Below are positions 40,170-49,335 of a stretch of DNA of 64,000 nucleotides, in pieces. Position 1 is the first letter of the stretch. Each line of letters starts with the position of its first letter. The DNA is from Bacillus atrophaeus. GTDB taxonomy: Bacteria; Bacillota; Bacilli; Bacillales; Bacillaceae. The notes below the pieces were generated by a model. That model searched no databases. It saw only the letters and a program-made list of their open reading frames with translations, and was not told where the DNA came from. The stretch lies in assembly GCF_001584335.1 (NCBI RefSeq), contig NZ_LSBB01000020.1, positions 744,001-808,000 on the forward strand, given 5' to 3'. Position numbers and translations under genes: made by a program.

Positions 40170-40205
40170 AAGAGGATAGGCGGATGCCCCGTCTGTCCTC
40201 TTTTC
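40170..40205 (+). terminator. Terminator-like hairpin between rbfA and truB
   Basis: AAGAGGATAGGCGG (40170-40183) pairs, with some G-U, with the arm ending CCTCTT at 40202; TTTT then C follows. Probably a partial terminator inside the nusA operon. Confidence 0.65.
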
Positions 40206-40250
40206 TGCGTCTGAAGTCAGACGAGAAATGAAAAGAAGGAGCGGAGGCAT

Positions 40251-41180
40251 ATGGTCAACGGAGTTCTGCTTTTACATAAGCCTGTCGGAATGACGTCTCA
40301 CGATTGTGTGATGAAAATCCGCAAGCTGTTAAGAACAAAAAAGGTCGGACATACGGGAACACTAGATCCGGAAGTATCAGGCGTGCTTCCTATCTGTGTC
40401 GGACGAGCCACTAAAATTGTCGAATATTTAACGGAAAAATCAAAGACATACGATGCGGAAGTTACTCTCGGCGTCTCCACAACAACAGAGGATCAAACAG
40501 GAGAAACAGTGGCGGCTAAAGCGGTGGACAAAAGCATAACTGAAGCTGAGGTTGCGCGGGTGTTAGACAGCTTAAAGGGCCGGCAAGAGCAAGTCCCTCC
40601 TATGTATTCTGCAGTAAAAATAAATGGCAAAAAATTATACGAGTACGCAAGAGCCGGAATCGAAGTGGAAAGGCCGAAGCGAAGCATCACGATTGAAAAT
40701 ATCGCGCTTACATCAGCTGTTAAGCATGAAGGAGAAACAGCGCGCTTCCGATTCACCGTCACATGCTCAAAAGGGACGTATGTCCGCACATTGGCGGTAG
40801 CGATAGGTGAAAAGCTTGGTTTCCCGGCTCATATGTCCCACCTGATCCGCACGGCATCCGGAGCTTTTTCGCTTGATGAGTGCTTTACATTTGAAGAGCT
40901 AGAAGCACAAGCGGAAGCCGGCACCATAGACGAGCACAAGGTTCCGATTGAACGGGCGCTTAATCATTTGCCGAAATGGGTCATAAGTGATACATTAGCT
41001 AAGAAAGTAGAAAATGGGGCTTTACTTGATATACCAGAGCAATTTTCTCAATTGACCTGTGAGGACCGAATAGCTGTCTTTACTGAATCCGGGAATTGTT
41101 TGGCCATTTATTTTCCCCATCCTACAAAACAAGGGCTGTTAAAGCCGGCAAAAGTATTAGTGCAAAAAAGCGAACAATAA
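40251..41180 (+). CDS. truB: tRNA pseudouridine-55 synthase TruB
   Basis: 309 residues. The catalytic Asp39 lies in GHTGTLDPEVSGVLPICVGRATK. It is followed by the KTYDAEVTLGVSTTTEDQTG block and the C-terminal PUA-like part. Forms pseudouridine 55 in the T-loop of tRNA. ATG 40251 follows SD AAGGAGCGGAGG. ribC follows after 19 bp. Confidence 0.97.
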   Translation: MVNGVLLLHKPVGMTSHDCVMKIRKLLRTKKVGHTGTLDPEVSGVLPICVGRATKIVEYLTEKSKTYDAEVTLGVSTTTEDQTGETVAAKAVDKSITEAEVARVLDSLKGRQEQVPPMYSAVKINGKKLYEYARAGIEVERPKRSITIENIALTSAVKHEGETARFRFTVTCSKGTYVRTLAVAIGEKLGFPAHMSHLIRTASGAFSLDECFTFEELEAQAEAGTIDEHKVPIERALNHLPKWVISDTLAKKVENGALLDIPEQFSQLTCEDRIAVFTESGNCLAIYFPHPTKQGLLKPAKVLVQKSEQ

Positions 41181-41199
41181 GAAAAAAGGTGACCGTTCT

Positions 41200-42156
41200 G
41201 TGAAGACGATACATATTACTCATCCCCACAATTTAAAAAAGGAAGAGCAGGCAAAGTCTGTAATGGCATTAGGCTATTTCGACGGCGTGCATCTCGGGCA
41301 TCAAAAGGTGATAGGTACAGCAAAGGCTATAGCCGATGAAAAAGGTCTTGCATTAGCTGTCATGACATTTCACCCACACCCTTCCCACGTATTGGGCAGG
41401 GAGAGGGAGCCAAAGGATCTGATTACGCCTTTGGAAGATAAAATCAGCCAGATTGAACAATTAGGCACTGATGTTTTGTATGTCGTCAAGTTTAACGAAG
41501 CCTTTGCGTCTCTGACTCCTGAACAATTTGCGGACCAATACATTGTAGGTCTTAATGTGCAGCATGCGGTAGCGGGTTTTGACTTTACCTACGGAAAATA
41601 CGGTAAAGGCACGATGGCGAGCATGCCGCTTGATCTGAACGGTCAGGCTGACTGTACGACGGTGGAAAAATTAACGGAGCAGGATAAAAAAATAAGCTCC
41701 AGCTTCATCCGGACTGCTCTTCAAAATGGAGACGTCGAACTAGCGGGCGTGCTGCTCGGACAGCCTTATTTTATTAAAGGCATCATTATTCACGGTGACA
41801 AAAGAGGCCGGACCATCGGCTTTCCGACAGCAAATGTCGGGCTGAACAACACCTATATTGTTCCGCCTACAGGGGTATACGCCGTTCAGGCTGAAATAAA
41901 CGGAAATGTATATCAGGGCGTCTGCAATATCGGGTATAAACCGACATTTTATGAAAAGCGCCCGGAACAGCCCTCCATCGAAGTTCATTTATTTGATTTT
42001 GATCAAAAGGTGTACGGCGAGTCCATCAAAATCAAATGGTATAAGCGAATCAGAAGCGAACGCAAGTTCAGCGGCATAGCAGAATTAACGGAGCAAATTG
42101 AAAAAGATAAGCAAGAAGCAATCCGTTTTTTCAGCAAATGCGGAAATAAAATGTAA
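41200..42156 (+). CDS. ribC: Bifunctional riboflavin kinase/FAD synthetase
   Basis: 318 residues. The N-terminal nucleotidyltransferase domain (MALGYFDGVHLGHQKVI, then TFHPHP) makes FAD. The C-terminal flavokinase domain (GHGxxRGRTIGFPTANV type, here HGDKRGRTIGFPTANVGL) makes FMN. Bacillus calls this gene ribC (ribF elsewhere). Loss of activity raises riboflavin because FMN feeds the rib riboswitches. GTG start with SD AAAAAAGGTGACC. Confidence 0.97.
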   Translation: MKTIHITHPHNLKKEEQAKSVMALGYFDGVHLGHQKVIGTAKAIADEKGLALAVMTFHPHPSHVLGREREPKDLITPLEDKISQIEQLGTDVLYVVKFNEAFASLTPEQFADQYIVGLNVQHAVAGFDFTYGKYGKGTMASMPLDLNGQADCTTVEKLTEQDKKISSSFIRTALQNGDVELAGVLLGQPYFIKGIIIHGDKRGRTIGFPTANVGLNNTYIVPPTGVYAVQAEINGNVYQGVCNIGYKPTFYEKRPEQPSIEVHLFDFDQKVYGESIKIKWYKRIRSERKFSGIAELTEQIEKDKQEAIRFFSKCGNKM

Positions 42157-42161
42157 AACGC

Positions 42162-42187
42162 GCAAATTTTTATTCTAAAAAATTTGC
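42162..42187 (+). repeat. AT-rich inverted repeat at the ribC end/rpsO promoter
   Basis: GCAAATTTTT (42162-42171) and AAAAATTTGC (42178-42187) around ATTCTA. The right arm overlaps the -35 of the rpsO promoter. It may be a weak bidirectional terminator or an operator. Confidence 0.5.
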
Positions 42188-42212
42188 ATCTGAGCGTAAT
42201 TTTTAGTATGAT
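42184..42212 (+). promoter_or_regulatory. sigma-A promoter for rpsO
   Basis: -35 TTGCAT (42184-42189), 17-bp spacer, -10 TATGAT (42207-42212), about 95 bp before the rpsO ATG. Confidence 0.72.
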
Positions 42213-42219
42213 ATGTTTC

Positions 42220-42576
<357 letters not shown>

Positions 42577-42580
42577 TCGT

Positions 42581-42607
42581 AAAAAGCGGGAGGATTCCCG
42601 CTTTTTT
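42581..42607 (+). terminator. Intrinsic terminator after rpsO
   Basis: AAAAAGCGGGA (42581-42591) and TCCCGCTTTTT (42596-42606) around GGAT, followed by T-run. Confidence 0.92.
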
Positions 42608-42671
42608 ATCGTATAAAAGCGAAAAATTCTTTATAAAAATCATTGAAATCCTTTTACATACTACTTTGACA

Positions 42672-42701
42672 TTGATATGTTCAATTCATTTCGTTCATAA
42701 T
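42672..42701 (+). promoter_or_regulatory. Possible sigma-A promoter for pnpA
   Basis: -35 TTGATA (42672-42677), 18-bp spacer, -10 CATAAT (42696-42701), after the rpsO terminator. Confidence 0.5.
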
Positions 42702-42748
42702 AGGAGTAATTGATTATTTCACACACAAAGAGAGGAGTTCGTAATCGA

Positions 42749-44866
42749 ATGGGACAAGAGAAACATGTCTTTACCATAGATTGGGCCGGCAGAAAACTGA
42801 CTGTCGAAACCGGCCAGCTTGCAAAACAGGCAAACGGAGCTGTCATGATCCGCTACGGCGATACCGCAGTTCTCAGCTCAGCAACCGCTTCTAAAGAACC
42901 GAAACCGCTTGATTTTTTCCCGCTTACAGTGAACTACGAAGAAAGATTATATGCTGTAGGTAAAATTCCGGGCGGATTTATTAAAAGAGAAGGACGTCCA
43001 AGCGAAAAAGCGATTTTGGCAAGCCGCTTGATTGATCGTCCGATCCGACCTCTGTTTGCTGATGGATTCCGTAACGAAGTTCAGGTCATCAGCATTGTCA
43101 TGAGCGTTGATCAAGACTGTTCATCAGAAATGGCGGCTATGTTTGGTTCATCCCTTGCGCTTTGTGTATCGGATATCCCGTTTGAAGGGCCGATTGCGGG
43201 TGTAACAGTAGGACGCGTCGATAATCAGTTTATCATTAATCCGACTGTTGATCAGCTTGAAAAAAGTGACATTCATCTTGTAGTAGCCGGAACAAAGGAC
43301 GCCATCAACATGGTGGAAGCGGGAGCGGATGAAGTTCCTGAAGAAACAATGCTTGAAGCGATCATGTTCGGCCATGAGGAAATCAAACGCTTAATTGCTT
43401 TCCAAGAAGAGATTGTTGCAGCTGTCGGCAAAGAAAAATCAGAAATTAAGCTTTATGAAATTGATGCGGAGCTAAGTGATAAGGTCAAAGCTTTAGCGGA
43501 AGAAGATCTTCTAAAAGCAATCCAGGTTCACGAAAAACATGCCCGTGAAGATGCCATTAACGAAGTGAAAAATACAGTCGTGGCAAAATTTGAAGAAGAA
43601 GAGCACGATGACGATATCATCAAGCAGGTTAAGCAGACATTGTCTAAGCTTGTGAAAAATGAAGTGCGCCGCCTGATCACAGAAGAAAAAGTGCGTCCGG
43701 ACGGCCGCGGAGTGGATCAAATCCGCCCGTTATCTTCAGAAGTCGGCATTCTGTCCAGAACGCATGGCTCCGGCTTGTTTACAAGAGGGCAGACGCAGGC
43801 TCTCAGCATTTGTACGTTAGGAGCACTTGGAGACGTTCAAATTCTTGACGGCTTAGGCGTTGAAGAATCAAAACGCTTCATGCACCACTACAACTTCCCG
43901 CAATTCAGTGTAGGAGAAACAGGGCCTATGCGCGGTCCGGGCCGACGCGAAATCGGACACGGAGCTCTTGGAGAGCGCGCGCTTGAGCCGGTTATCCCTT
44001 CTGAAAAGGATTTCCCGTATACGATCCGCCTTGTATCAGAAGTGCTTGAATCAAACGGTTCTACTTCTCAGGCAAGTATTTGCGCAAGCACGCTTGCAAT
44101 GATGGATGCCGGGGTTCCGATCAAAGCGCCTGTTGCAGGAATCGCTATGGGTCTGGTCAAATCAGGCGAGTATTACACTGTGCTGACTGATATTCAAGGC
44201 ATGGAAGACGCGCTTGGAGACATGGACTTCAAGGTGGCGGGAACAGCAAAAGGTGTTACCGCATTGCAAATGGATATTAAAATTGACGGCCTTTCCAGAG
44301 AGATTCTCGAAGAAGCGCTTCAGCAAGCGAAAAAGGGAAGAATGGAAATTCTCAGCAGCATGCTGAACACATTGGGTGAAGCAAGAAAAGAACTTTCCCA
44401 ATATGCGCCTAAGATCCTTACAATGGCAATCAATCCTGATAAAATCCGTGACGTCATTGGACCGAGCGGAAAACAAATCAATAAAATCATCGAAGATACC
44501 GGTGTGAAAATTGATATTGAACAAGACGGCACAATCTTTATTTCTTCAACAGATGAAAGCAACAACCAAAAAGCTAAAAAAATCATCGAAGACCTTGTCA
44601 GAGAGGTTGAAGTCGGCCAGCTTTACTTAGGTAAAGTAAAACGAATTGAAAAATTCGGGGCTTTCGTAGAAATCTTCAGCGGAAAAGACGGTTTGGTGCA
44701 CATTTCAGAGCTTGCGCTTGAACGTGTAGGCAAAGTTGAAGATGTCGTGAAAATCGGCGACGAGCTCCTTGTGAAAGTCACTGAAATCGATAAACAAGGA
44801 CGAGTGAATTTGTCCCGCAAAGCAGTGCTTCGCGAGGAAAAAGAAAAAGAAGAACAGAAATCTTAA
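42749..44866 (+). CDS. pnpA: Polynucleotide phosphorylase
   Basis: 705 residues: two RNase PH-like domains (the first with [25 protein letters not shown] in adjoining blocks; the second active, with [17 protein letters not shown]), a helical domain between, then KH ([16 protein letters not shown]) and S1 ([26 protein letters not shown] in adjoining blocks). Processive 3'-5' phosphorolytic exoribonuclease, a main mRNA decay enzyme of Bacillus. ATG 42749 follows SD AGAGGAG; earlier in-frame starts lie upstream of the SD. Confidence 0.98.
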   Translation: MGQEKHVFTIDWAGRKLTVETGQLAKQANGAVMIRYGDTAVLSSATASKEPKPLDFFPLTVNYEERLYAVGKIPGGFIKREGRPSEKAILASRLIDRPIRPLFADGFRNEVQVISIVMSVDQDCSSEMAAMFGSSLALCVSDIPFEGPIAGVTVGRVDNQFIINPTVDQLEKSDIHLVVAGTKDAINMVEAGADEVPEETMLEAIMFGHEEIKRLIAFQEEIVAAVGKEKSEIKLYEIDAELSDKVKALAEEDLLKAIQVHEKHAREDAINEVKNTVVAKFEEEEHDDDIIKQVKQTLSKLVKNEVRRLITEEKVRPDGRGVDQIRPLSSEVGILSRTHGSGLFTRGQTQALSICTLGALGDVQILDGLGVEESKRFMHHYNFPQFSVGETGPMRGPGRREIGHGALGERALEPVIPSEKDFPYTIRLVSEVLESNGSTSQASICASTLAMMDAGVPIKAPVAGIAMGLVKSGEYYTVLTDIQGMEDALGDMDFKVAGTAKGVTALQMDIKIDGLSREILEEALQQAKKGRMEILSSMLNTLGEARKELSQYAPKILTMAINPDKIRDVIGPSGKQINKIIEDTGVKIDIEQDGTIFISSTDESNNQKAKKIIEDLVREVEVGQLYLGKVKRIEKFGAFVEIFSGKDGLVHISELALERVGKVEDVVKIGDELLVKVTEIDKQGRVNLSRKAVLREEKEKEEQKS

Positions 44867-44878
44867 ATGAAAACATAA

Positions 44879-44911
44879 AAAGGAGCCTGGGAGACCCGGC
44901 TTCTTTATTTT
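44879..44911 (+). terminator. Intrinsic terminator after pnpA
   Basis: AAAGGAGCC-T-GGG (44879-44891) pairs with CCC-GGCTTCTTT (44895-44906) around AGA with one bulge, then ATTTT. Confidence 0.78.
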
Positions 44912-44944
44912 GAAGCTGAAAAAAAGCTGCGGGTTCTACCTTGT

Positions 44945-44971
44945 CCTTCTCCCACATAATGTGAGGTGAGG
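44945..44971 (+). promoter_or_regulatory. Imperfect palindrome covering the ylxY SD
   Basis: Sequence from CCTTCTCCCACAT (44945) to ATGTGAGGTGAGG (44971) is an imperfect inverted repeat, with CCT/AGG outer pairs and ACAT/ATGT inner pairs. Its right arm contains the ylxY SD (GAGGTGAGG), so folding could hide the SD. Confidence 0.35.
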
Positions 44972-44982
44972 GGGGATAGAAC

Positions 44983-45942
44983 ATGTACAAAAAGTTCGTG
45001 CCGTTTGCTGTTTTTCTATTTCTTTTTTTTGTTTCATTTCATATGATGGAAAATCCGTACACACTTGATTATATAGGAGCCATGAAAAAGGACGCAGTAA
45101 CCGTCACAGCTTCTAAGGACCCATTATATGAAGAATTGCTGCAAAAAGCGCCGCAATATGAAGTGAAAGCCCAGAACGCCAGAATCGATCAGATATGGAA
45201 AAGTATACCGGGGTATAATGGCTTGAAGGTTGATATAAAAAAATCATATGAACAAATGAAAAAGAATGGAGAATTTCAGGAAAATGACCTTGTGTATGAG
45301 CAGGTAAAGCCTAAAATTCATCTTAATTCTCTGCGGCCAGAGCCGATTTATAAAGGTCATCCAGATAAACCGATGGTGGCATTTCTCATAAATGTAGCGT
45401 GGGGAAATGAATATCTGGAGAAAATGCTTCCGGTTCTTCAGCAGCATCATGTGAAGGCTACGTTCTTTTTAGAAGGCAATTGGGTAAAAAATAATCCTGA
45501 GCTTGCCAAAAAAATAGCGAATGAAGGACACGAAATCGGAAATCATTCATACAATCATCCGGATATGAGCAAACTGACTACAGGAAGAATATCTGAGCAG
45601 CTCGACAAGACGAATGAGCAGATTGAAAAAACGCTCGACATCAAGCCGAAATGGTTTGCCCCGCCAAGCGGAAGCTTCAGAAAAGCAGTTGTAGACATTG
45701 CATCAGAAAAAGGAATGGGAACAGTGATGTGGACGGTGGATACCATCGACTGGCAAAAACCGGCGCCGTCAGTTTTACAGACAAGAGTCATCAGCAAGAT
45801 ACATAATGGAGCCATGATATTAATGCATCCGACAGACCCGACGTCGCAAAGCCTTGAAGCATTGATCACAAAGATCAAAGAGAAGGGCTATTCGCTCGGA
45901 ACAGTCACTGAACTAATGGACGAAACGAGGCTGGTGAAGTAA
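44983..45942 (+). CDS. ylxY: YlxY, NodB-fold protein with altered catalytic motif
   Basis: 319 residues. N-terminal membrane anchor or signal (about residues 5-20, FVPFAVFLFLFFVSFH), a variable segment, then a NodB polysaccharide-deacetylase fold from about 128 to 310. Motif 1, normally TFDDG, reads LINVAWG (135-141), so the catalytic base and metal-binding Asp pair are absent. Metal motif 2 is kept (NHSYNHPDMS, His188 and His192), as are FAPPSGSFR, DTIDW and LMHP. Either inactive, a binding protein, or using other residues. Neighbours are mlpA and sporulation genes, so an envelope role in sporulation is inferred. Confidence 0.88.
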   Translation: MYKKFVPFAVFLFLFFVSFHMMENPYTLDYIGAMKKDAVTVTASKDPLYEELLQKAPQYEVKAQNARIDQIWKSIPGYNGLKVDIKKSYEQMKKNGEFQENDLVYEQVKPKIHLNSLRPEPIYKGHPDKPMVAFLINVAWGNEYLEKMLPVLQQHHVKATFFLEGNWVKNNPELAKKIANEGHEIGNHSYNHPDMSKLTTGRISEQLDKTNEQIEKTLDIKPKWFAPPSGSFRKAVVDIASEKGMGTVMWTVDTIDWQKPAPSVLQTRVISKIHNGAMILMHPTDPTSQSLEALITKIKEKGYSLGTVTELMDETRLVK

Positions 45943-45985
45943 CAGCGTCTCAGATAAGTTTGTCTTGGAATAGGAGGAACAAAAT

Positions 45986-47218
45986 TTGATTAAACGTTAT
46001 ACGTGTCAAAATGGTGTAAGAGTAGTGCTTGAAAATAACCCGACAGTGCGCTCGGTTGCGCTCGGTGTATGGATCGGAACGGGGTCGAGGCATGAAACGC
46101 CGGAGATTAACGGGATATCCCACTTTTTAGAGCACATGTTCTTTAAAGGAACGAGCACGAGGTCTGCACGTGATATAGCTGAATCCTTTGATCGCATCGG
46201 CGGTCAGGTCAATGCATTTACATCAAAGGAATATACATGCTATTACGCGAAAGTCCTTGATGAGCATGCGAATTATGCTTTGGACGTCTTAGCTGATATG
46301 TTCTTCCATTCCTCATTTGATGAAAATGAGCTGAAAAAAGAAAAAAACGTTGTGTATGAAGAAATTAAAATGTATGAAGATGCGCCCGACGACATCGTTC
46401 ATGATCTGTTAAGCAAAGCAACCTATGGAAACCATTCTTTAGGGTACCCGATTCTTGGGACGGAAGAAACGCTTGACTCGTTCAACGGAGACTCACTCAG
46501 ACAATACATGGATGACTTTTATACGCCTGACCGCGTGGTGATTTCAATCGCCGGAAACGTGACAGACAGCTTCATTAAGGACGTGGAAAAGTGGTTCGGG
46601 ACTTATGAGGCTAAAGGTGCCGCATCCGGCATGAAACAGCCTGAGTTCTATTACGAAAAGCTTACGAGAAAAAAAGAAACAGAACAGGCTCATCTCTGTC
46701 TCGGTTTTAACGGGCTTGAAGTCGGACATCCGGATATTTATAACCTGATCGTGCTGAACAATGTGCTCGGAGGCAGCATGAGCAGCCGTCTCTTTCAGGA
46801 TGTACGGGAGGATAAAGGGCTCGCTTATTCAGTATTCAGCTATCACAGTTCTTATGAAGACAGCGGAATGCTGACGATCTATGGCGGGACAGGCGCAAAA
46901 CAGCTGCAGCTGCTCTCAGAAACCATCCAAGAAACACTTGGAACGCTAAAACGTGATGGTATTACACCGAAGGAACTGGAAAACAGCAAAGAGCAAATGA
47001 AGGGAAATCTCATGCTCAGCTTGGAAAGCACAAACAGCAAAATGAGCCGGAACGGGAAAAACGAACTTCTGCTCGGCAAACATAAAACGTTAGATGAAAT
47101 CATTAATGAATTGAATGAAGTCAATTTAGAAAGCGTCAACGGCCTTGCTCGAAGGATTTTTACTGATGACTATGCGTTAGCGCTCATCAGCCCTTCCGGT
47201 GACATGCCAACATCATAA
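45986..47218 (+). CDS. mlpA: M16B zinc peptidase MlpA (YmxG)
   Basis: 410 residues of the insulinase/mitochondrial-processing-peptidase family. The inverted zinc motif HFLEH is at residues 46-50 (His46, Glu49, His50). The third ligand Glu lies in the NVVYEEIKMYEDAPDD block. The inactive-looking C-terminal half has the substrate-binding GLAYSVFSYHSSYEDSG-type segment. In B. subtilis MlpA has been linked to regulation of the protease AprE. TTG start at 45986 behind SD AGGAGGAACAAAAT. Confidence 0.94.
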   Translation: MIKRYTCQNGVRVVLENNPTVRSVALGVWIGTGSRHETPEINGISHFLEHMFFKGTSTRSARDIAESFDRIGGQVNAFTSKEYTCYYAKVLDEHANYALDVLADMFFHSSFDENELKKEKNVVYEEIKMYEDAPDDIVHDLLSKATYGNHSLGYPILGTEETLDSFNGDSLRQYMDDFYTPDRVVISIAGNVTDSFIKDVEKWFGTYEAKGAASGMKQPEFYYEKLTRKKETEQAHLCLGFNGLEVGHPDIYNLIVLNNVLGGSMSSRLFQDVREDKGLAYSVFSYHSSYEDSGMLTIYGGTGAKQLQLLSETIQETLGTLKRDGITPKELENSKEQMKGNLMLSLESTNSKMSRNGKNELLLGKHKTLDEIINELNEVNLESVNGLARRIFTDDYALALISPSGDMPTS

Positions 47219-47227
47219 TCCGCGTTG

Positions 47228-47262
47228 AAGACCTGCCTCTAATAGGAGGCAGGTCTTTTTTA
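47228..47262 (+). terminator. Intrinsic terminator after mlpA
   Basis: AAGACCTGCCTC (47228-47239) and GAGGCAGGTCTT (47246-47257), perfect 12-bp stem, 6-nt loop, then TTTT. Confidence 0.93.
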
Positions 47263-47300
47263 TATCTTTTACACATACATAGTACAAGGGGGTGACAGTG

Positions 47301-47558
47301 ATGCGGCTAAGTGAACTTTCCGGAAAGGAAATCGTTGACATCAAAAGAGCTGAACGTCTCGGAGTGCTAGGGCAGACCGATTTAGAGATCAATGAACAGG
47401 ACGGACAAATTACAGCGCTCCTTATTCCGACAGTCAAGTGGTTTGGCCTAAGAAAACATGGAAATGATATTCGTGTCCCCTGGAACCACATCCAAAAAAT
47501 CGGGGCAGATATGATCATTTTAGATGTCCCTGAGGAAATGTCTCCGCCCCAAGAGTAG
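47301..47558 (+). CDS. ymxH: YmxH, YlmC/YmxH-family PRC-barrel sporulation protein
   Basis: 85 residues: MRLSELSGKEIVDIKRAERLG, DLEINEQDGQITALLIP, KWFGLRKHGNDIRVPWNHIQKIG and DMIILDV. This is a single PRC-barrel domain of the YlmC/YmxH family found in spore-formers. Exact role unknown. ATG 47301 is preferred; SD AAGGGGGTGACA covers the in-frame GTG at 47292. It is flanked on both sides by terminators, so it is probably transcribed alone. Confidence 0.88.
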   Translation: MRLSELSGKEIVDIKRAERLGVLGQTDLEINEQDGQITALLIPTVKWFGLRKHGNDIRVPWNHIQKIGADMIILDVPEEMSPPQE

Positions 47559-47587
47559 CATCGGCTTCCAAGCCGGTGTTTTTTTAT
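47559..47587 (+). terminator. Intrinsic terminator after ymxH
   Basis: CATCGGCTT (47559-47567) with AAGCCGGTG (47570-47578), followed by seven T. Confidence 0.85.
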
Positions 47588-47630
47588 TTTCAAAATCAGT
47601 TTTTATATTAAAAAAGCTTATCTTTTAATT

Positions 47631-47659
47631 CACCGCTATTTCCTTTTGATCATAAGATG
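47631..47659 (+). promoter_or_regulatory. sigma-K-like promoter for dpaA-dpaB
   Basis: -35 CACC (47631-47634), 16-bp spacer, -10 CATAAGATG (47651-47659). It fits the sigma-K pattern (AC in the -35, CATAnnnTa in the -10). spoVF genes are known mother-cell sigma-K targets, and the element is 56 bp upstream of dpaA. Confidence 0.75.
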
Positions 47660-47714
47660 GAGGGGAGCTTAACAACAAGAGACCCAGTATATATAAAGAA
47701 GGTGAACGTTTAGT

Positions 47715-48608
47715 ATGTTAACCGGATTGACGATTGCGATTATTGGCGGTGACGCAAGACAGCTTGAAATTATAAGAAAGCTGACAGAACAGCAAGCCAA
47801 CATATATCTCGTCGGATTTGACCAGTTAGATCATGGTTTTACGGGAGCCGTAAAATGTAAAATTGATGAAATTGCATTTCAGCAAATAGACAGCATCATC
47901 CTGCCCGTTTCTGCTACAACAGGGGAAGGGGTGGTGGCAACGGTATTTTCAAATGAAGAAGTGGTATTAAAGCAGGAGCATTTAGAGCAAACACCGGCAC
48001 ACTGTGTCATTTATTCAGGTATCTCCAACACCTATTTAGAAAAAATTGCAACAGAAGCGAACCGTAAGCTTGTCAAGCTGTTTGAGCGGGATGACATCGC
48101 AATATTCAACTCTATTCCAACAGTTGAAGGCACCATCATGATGGCCATTCAGCACACTGATTACACAATACACGGTTCAAGGGTTGCCGTTCTAGGACTT
48201 GGCCGCACCGGTACGACGATCGCCCGAACGTTTGCGGCGCTTGGAGCTAAAGTGAAAGTGGGAGCAAGAAGCTCGGCGCATCTGGCCCGCATCTCAGAAA
48301 TGGGGCTGGTTCCTTTTCAAATAGATGAGCTGACAGAGAATGTGAAAGATATCGACATCTGCATTAATACTGTGCCGAGTATGGTTCTTAATCAGGCTGT
48401 GCTCTCCCGTATGACACCAAAAACATTGATTCTTGATTTAGCGTCGCGTCCTGGCGGAACAGATTTTAAATATGCCGAAAAACAGGGGATTAAAGCATTG
48501 CTTGCTCCCGGGCTTCCCGGAATCGTGGCGCCCAAAACAGCCGGACAGATCCTCGCAAATGTCCTGAGTAAGCTTCTATCAGAATTACAAGTGGGGGAGG
48601 AGAAATAG
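47715..48608 (+). CDS. dpaA: Dipicolinate synthase subunit A
   Basis: 297 residues (SpoVFA). N-terminal domain LTIAIIGGDARQLEIIRKL, then a second Rossmann fold with VAVLGLGRTGTTIARTFAALG for NAD(P). With DpaB it turns the dihydrodipicolinate-pathway intermediate made by DapA into dipicolinic acid, the calcium-chelating solute of the spore core. Made in the mother cell. SD AAGAAGGTGAACG; dpaB follows after 2 bp. Confidence 0.97.
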   Translation: MLTGLTIAIIGGDARQLEIIRKLTEQQANIYLVGFDQLDHGFTGAVKCKIDEIAFQQIDSIILPVSATTGEGVVATVFSNEEVVLKQEHLEQTPAHCVIYSGISNTYLEKIATEANRKLVKLFERDDIAIFNSIPTVEGTIMMAIQHTDYTIHGSRVAVLGLGRTGTTIARTFAALGAKVKVGARSSAHLARISEMGLVPFQIDELTENVKDIDICINTVPSMVLNQAVLSRMTPKTLILDLASRPGGTDFKYAEKQGIKALLAPGLPGIVAPKTAGQILANVLSKLLSELQVGEEK

Positions 48609-48610
48609 CC

Positions 48611-49210
48611 ATGTCTCTTAAAGGGAAACGGATCGGTTTTGGATTAACTGGGTCTCATTGCACATATGAAGCGGTATTTCCGCAAATTGAGGCGCTTGTC
48701 AAGGAAGGCGCTGAAGTCCGGCCGGTCGTTACTTTTACAGTGAAATCGACGGATACCCGATTTGGCGAAGGCGCTGAGTGGATCAAAAAGATTGAAGAGC
48801 TGACAGGATATGAGGCGATTGATTCAATCGTAAAAGCAGAACCACTCGGACCGAAGCTGCCGCTTGACTGCATGATCATTGCCCCTTTAACGGGAAATTC
48901 AATGAGCAAACTGGCAAACGCAATGACCGACAGTCCCGTTTTAATGGCGGCCAAAGCAACGATCAGAAACAACAGGCCGGTGGTTCTGGGCATCTCAACA
49001 AATGATGCTCTGGGACTGAACGGCACAAATTTAATGAGACTGATGTCCACTAAAAATATCTTCTTTATCCCCTTTGGCCAAGATGATCCTTACAAAAAAC
49101 CGAATTCAATGGTCGCTAAAATGGAGCTGCTTCCGCAAACAGTTGAAAAGGCTCTTTCGCATCAGCAGCTTCAGCCAATTCTTGTCGAGAATTATCAGGG
49201 AAATGACTAA
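48611..49210 (+). CDS. dpaB: Dipicolinate synthase subunit B
   Basis: 199 residues (SpoVFB), flavoprotein/phosphopantothenoylcysteine-decarboxylase-like fold: GKRIGFGLTGSHCTYEAVFP at the N-terminus, DCMIIAPLTGNSMSKLANAMTD in the flavin-site block, and VLMAAKATIRNNRPVVLGIS. Forms the dipicolinate synthase with DpaA. SD GGGGGAGGAGAAATAGCC. No terminator is seen before asd, so the operon may read through into the aspartate pathway genes. Confidence 0.96.
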   Translation: MSLKGKRIGFGLTGSHCTYEAVFPQIEALVKEGAEVRPVVTFTVKSTDTRFGEGAEWIKKIEELTGYEAIDSIVKAEPLGPKLPLDCMIIAPLTGNSMSKLANAMTDSPVLMAAKATIRNNRPVVLGISTNDALGLNGTNLMRLMSTKNIFFIPFGQDDPYKKPNSMVAKMELLPQTVEKALSHQQLQPILVENYQGND

Positions 49211-49265
49211 ATTTACAGAAAATCTTACCGAAACTAAAAAATTAGGTCCTCCCGTGACTATTCTA

Positions 49266-49274
49266 TGGTAAAAT
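49266..49274 (+). promoter_or_regulatory. Possible extended -10 promoter for asd
   Basis: TGG-TAAAAT (49266-49274) in the 125-bp dpaB-asd gap; no good -35 is seen at the usual distance, so this is a weak call. Confidence 0.3.
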
Positions 49275-49335
49275 AAAACGTAAAATGCAAAGTCAAATCA
49301 ATAGTTGATGCTGATTGGCGGAAGGAGTTTTACAG

